A model generated the notes under the pieces. The model searched no databases. It was not told where the DNA came from and was given only the letters and a program-made list of their open reading frames with translations. Positions 63,572 through 64,000 of a stretch of 64,000 nt of DNA are shown here, piece after piece. The stretch's first letter is position 1; the number at the start of each line of letters is the position of its first letter. This DNA comes from Flagellimonas amphidinii. Lineage in GTDB: Bacteria > Bacteroidota > Bacteroidia > Flavobacteriales > Flavobacteriaceae. Position numbers and translations under genes: made by a program. Location: contig NZ_JABFNN010000033.1 in the NCBI RefSeq assembly GCF_013090115.1, positions 1-64,000 of the forward strand. Direction: 5' to 3'.

Positions 63572-63874
63572 TTATCTCCATTTTTTTGTTTTTTCATCTT
63601 CTTCCATCAACTCTTTAATTTTTTTCTCTTCCCACCGCTTTCCGAAAAAAGGATTGAGGTTAAATGTACCCATGGCATGAAAAAAGACACCTATGCCCCA
63701 TCCGAATGCAGCCCAAAGAAACCACATATAACTAAATCCGTTGGTGAGGTAATTGATCAAGGCCAAAACCGAGATGATCAAAATGTAAGACCATAAATTG
63801 GCGTAAAACTTTTTAAGCTCATCTACCCGTTCCTTGGCTCTTATATATTTACTTTCTTTATCTAATTTTTCCAT
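63572..63874 (-). CDS. 2TM domain protein
   Basis: 100 residues from ATG 63874 (M-E-K-L-D-K-E-S-K-Y-I-R-A-K-E-R-V); the frame extends to ATG 63928, but the extra residues are not like other 2TM N-termini. Two transmembrane segments, F-G-W-G-I-G-V-F-F-H-A-M-G-T-F and the end W-E-E-K-K-I-K-E-L-M. Its relation to the neighbours points to tandem duplication. Confidence 0.85.
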   Translation of the reverse strand: MEKLDKESKYIRAKERVDELKKFYANLWSYILIISVLALINYLTNGFSYMWFLWAAFGWGIGVFFHAMGTFNLNPFFGKRWEEKKIKELMEEDEKTKKWR

Positions 63875-63917
63875 GCTGATTGTGTTGATTGGTTGTGTAT
63901 TTAAATATACTGAATCA

Positions 63918-64000
63918 CTAGAATTCATTACTATTCATTAATTGATTGATTTTACGCTCTTCCCAATCCCGTCCTAAAAACGGAACATAACCGTAAGCAC
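63918..64000 (-). CDS. 2TM domain protein, C-terminal end (cut by the window edge)
   Basis: The last ~27 codons of a minus-strand gene ending in TAG 63918-63920. The encoded A-Y-G-Y-V-P-F-L-G-R-D-W-E-E-R-K-I-N-Q-L-M matches the conserved 2TM C-terminus of the three genes after it. The gene, and perhaps the sensor kinase of the system, lies beyond the window. Confidence 0.75.
   Translation of the reverse strand, partial: AYGYVPFLGRDWEERKINQLMNSNEF

Noticed and set aside
1-64000. CRISPR arrays, tRNA/rRNA genes, insertion sequences, prophage
   Set aside because: I looked for regularly spaced direct repeats, cloverleaf-type CCA ends, transposase motifs and terminal inverted repeats and saw none. 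A dedicated RNA search (tRNA and covariance models) would be decisive for small RNAs.

Overview
The window looks like chromosomal DNA of a marine member of the Flavobacteriaceae (Bacteroidota), probably close to Muricauda/Allomuricauda. The support is: moderate-to-low GC; the Bacteroidota promoter signature TTG-N19-TAnnTTTG, found exactly upstream of two ribosomal protein genes; Bacteroidota-specific families (2TM proteins with a LytTR regulator, the alternative GlmU, DUF4199, a single-chain PurL, CarB without its allosteric domain, an ECF sigma operon with F-x-(V/T)-P-(E/D)-G-Y-F proteins); and many N-termini that are Bacteroidota-style lipoprotein or secretion signals. The genus is inference. 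I found no tRNA, rRNA, CRISPR array, insertion sequence or prophage.

Layout. 1-11.5 kb: the end of a GIGT-repeat surface or tail-fibre-like protein, then mostly minus-strand housekeeping and envelope genes (carB, rpmH, a di-haem peroxidase, a lytic transglycosylase, a small hydrolase, mtaB, a GlmU-like gene, rpmE2). 11.6-16.7 kb: plus-strand DUF4199 protein, family 2 glycosyltransferase, phosphohexomutase and lipid-type ABC exporter. 16.7-20.3 kb: an ECF sigma operon (sigma factor, putative anti-sigma factor, periplasmic helical protein), then a YHYH lipoprotein and two small envelope proteins. The same two-part motif, TTAAACCTTT-N13-GTCA(T/A)A, lies in front of the sigma gene, the anti-sigma gene and the YHYH gene, which suggests an autoregulated regulon. 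20.3-25.6 kb: a roughly 590-base gene-free stretch, then a compact set of two FemAB/GNAT-like acyltransferases, an MBOAT O-acyltransferase and an SGNH-like protein, probably a surface-glycan or lipid acylation cassette.

25.7-35 kb: a YCF48-like lipoprotein, an RsmB-type methyltransferase, an AraC regulator with a short-chain dehydrogenase, a lone HNH nuclease with a possible PUA/EVE-like N-terminus, then purL and a GNAT gene. 35-43 kb: a complete fatty acid beta-oxidation block (acyl-CoA ligase; MarR regulator; hydroxyacyl-CoA dehydrogenase/hydratase; thiolase; acyl-CoA dehydrogenase). A perfect 26-bp palindrome overlaps the marR promoter. 43-49 kb: a trehalose-type locus with a GH15 enzyme divergent from a fused OtsA-OtsB protein, followed by a TolB-SnoaL fusion and a secreted VOC protein. 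48.85-57.8 kb: the remnant of an M28 peptidase C-terminus, an M1 aminopeptidase, a YdeI-like protein, an MFS transporter, a large BNR-propeller protein, a DUF2490 protein and an alpha/beta hydrolase-OsmC fusion. 58-64 kb: a YceI lipoprotein, a MarR-GNAT fusion with its own inverted-repeat operator, an OmpW-like porin, a LETM1-like protein, and a minus-strand LytTR response regulator preceded by four tandem 2TM proteins, the last cut by the window edge.
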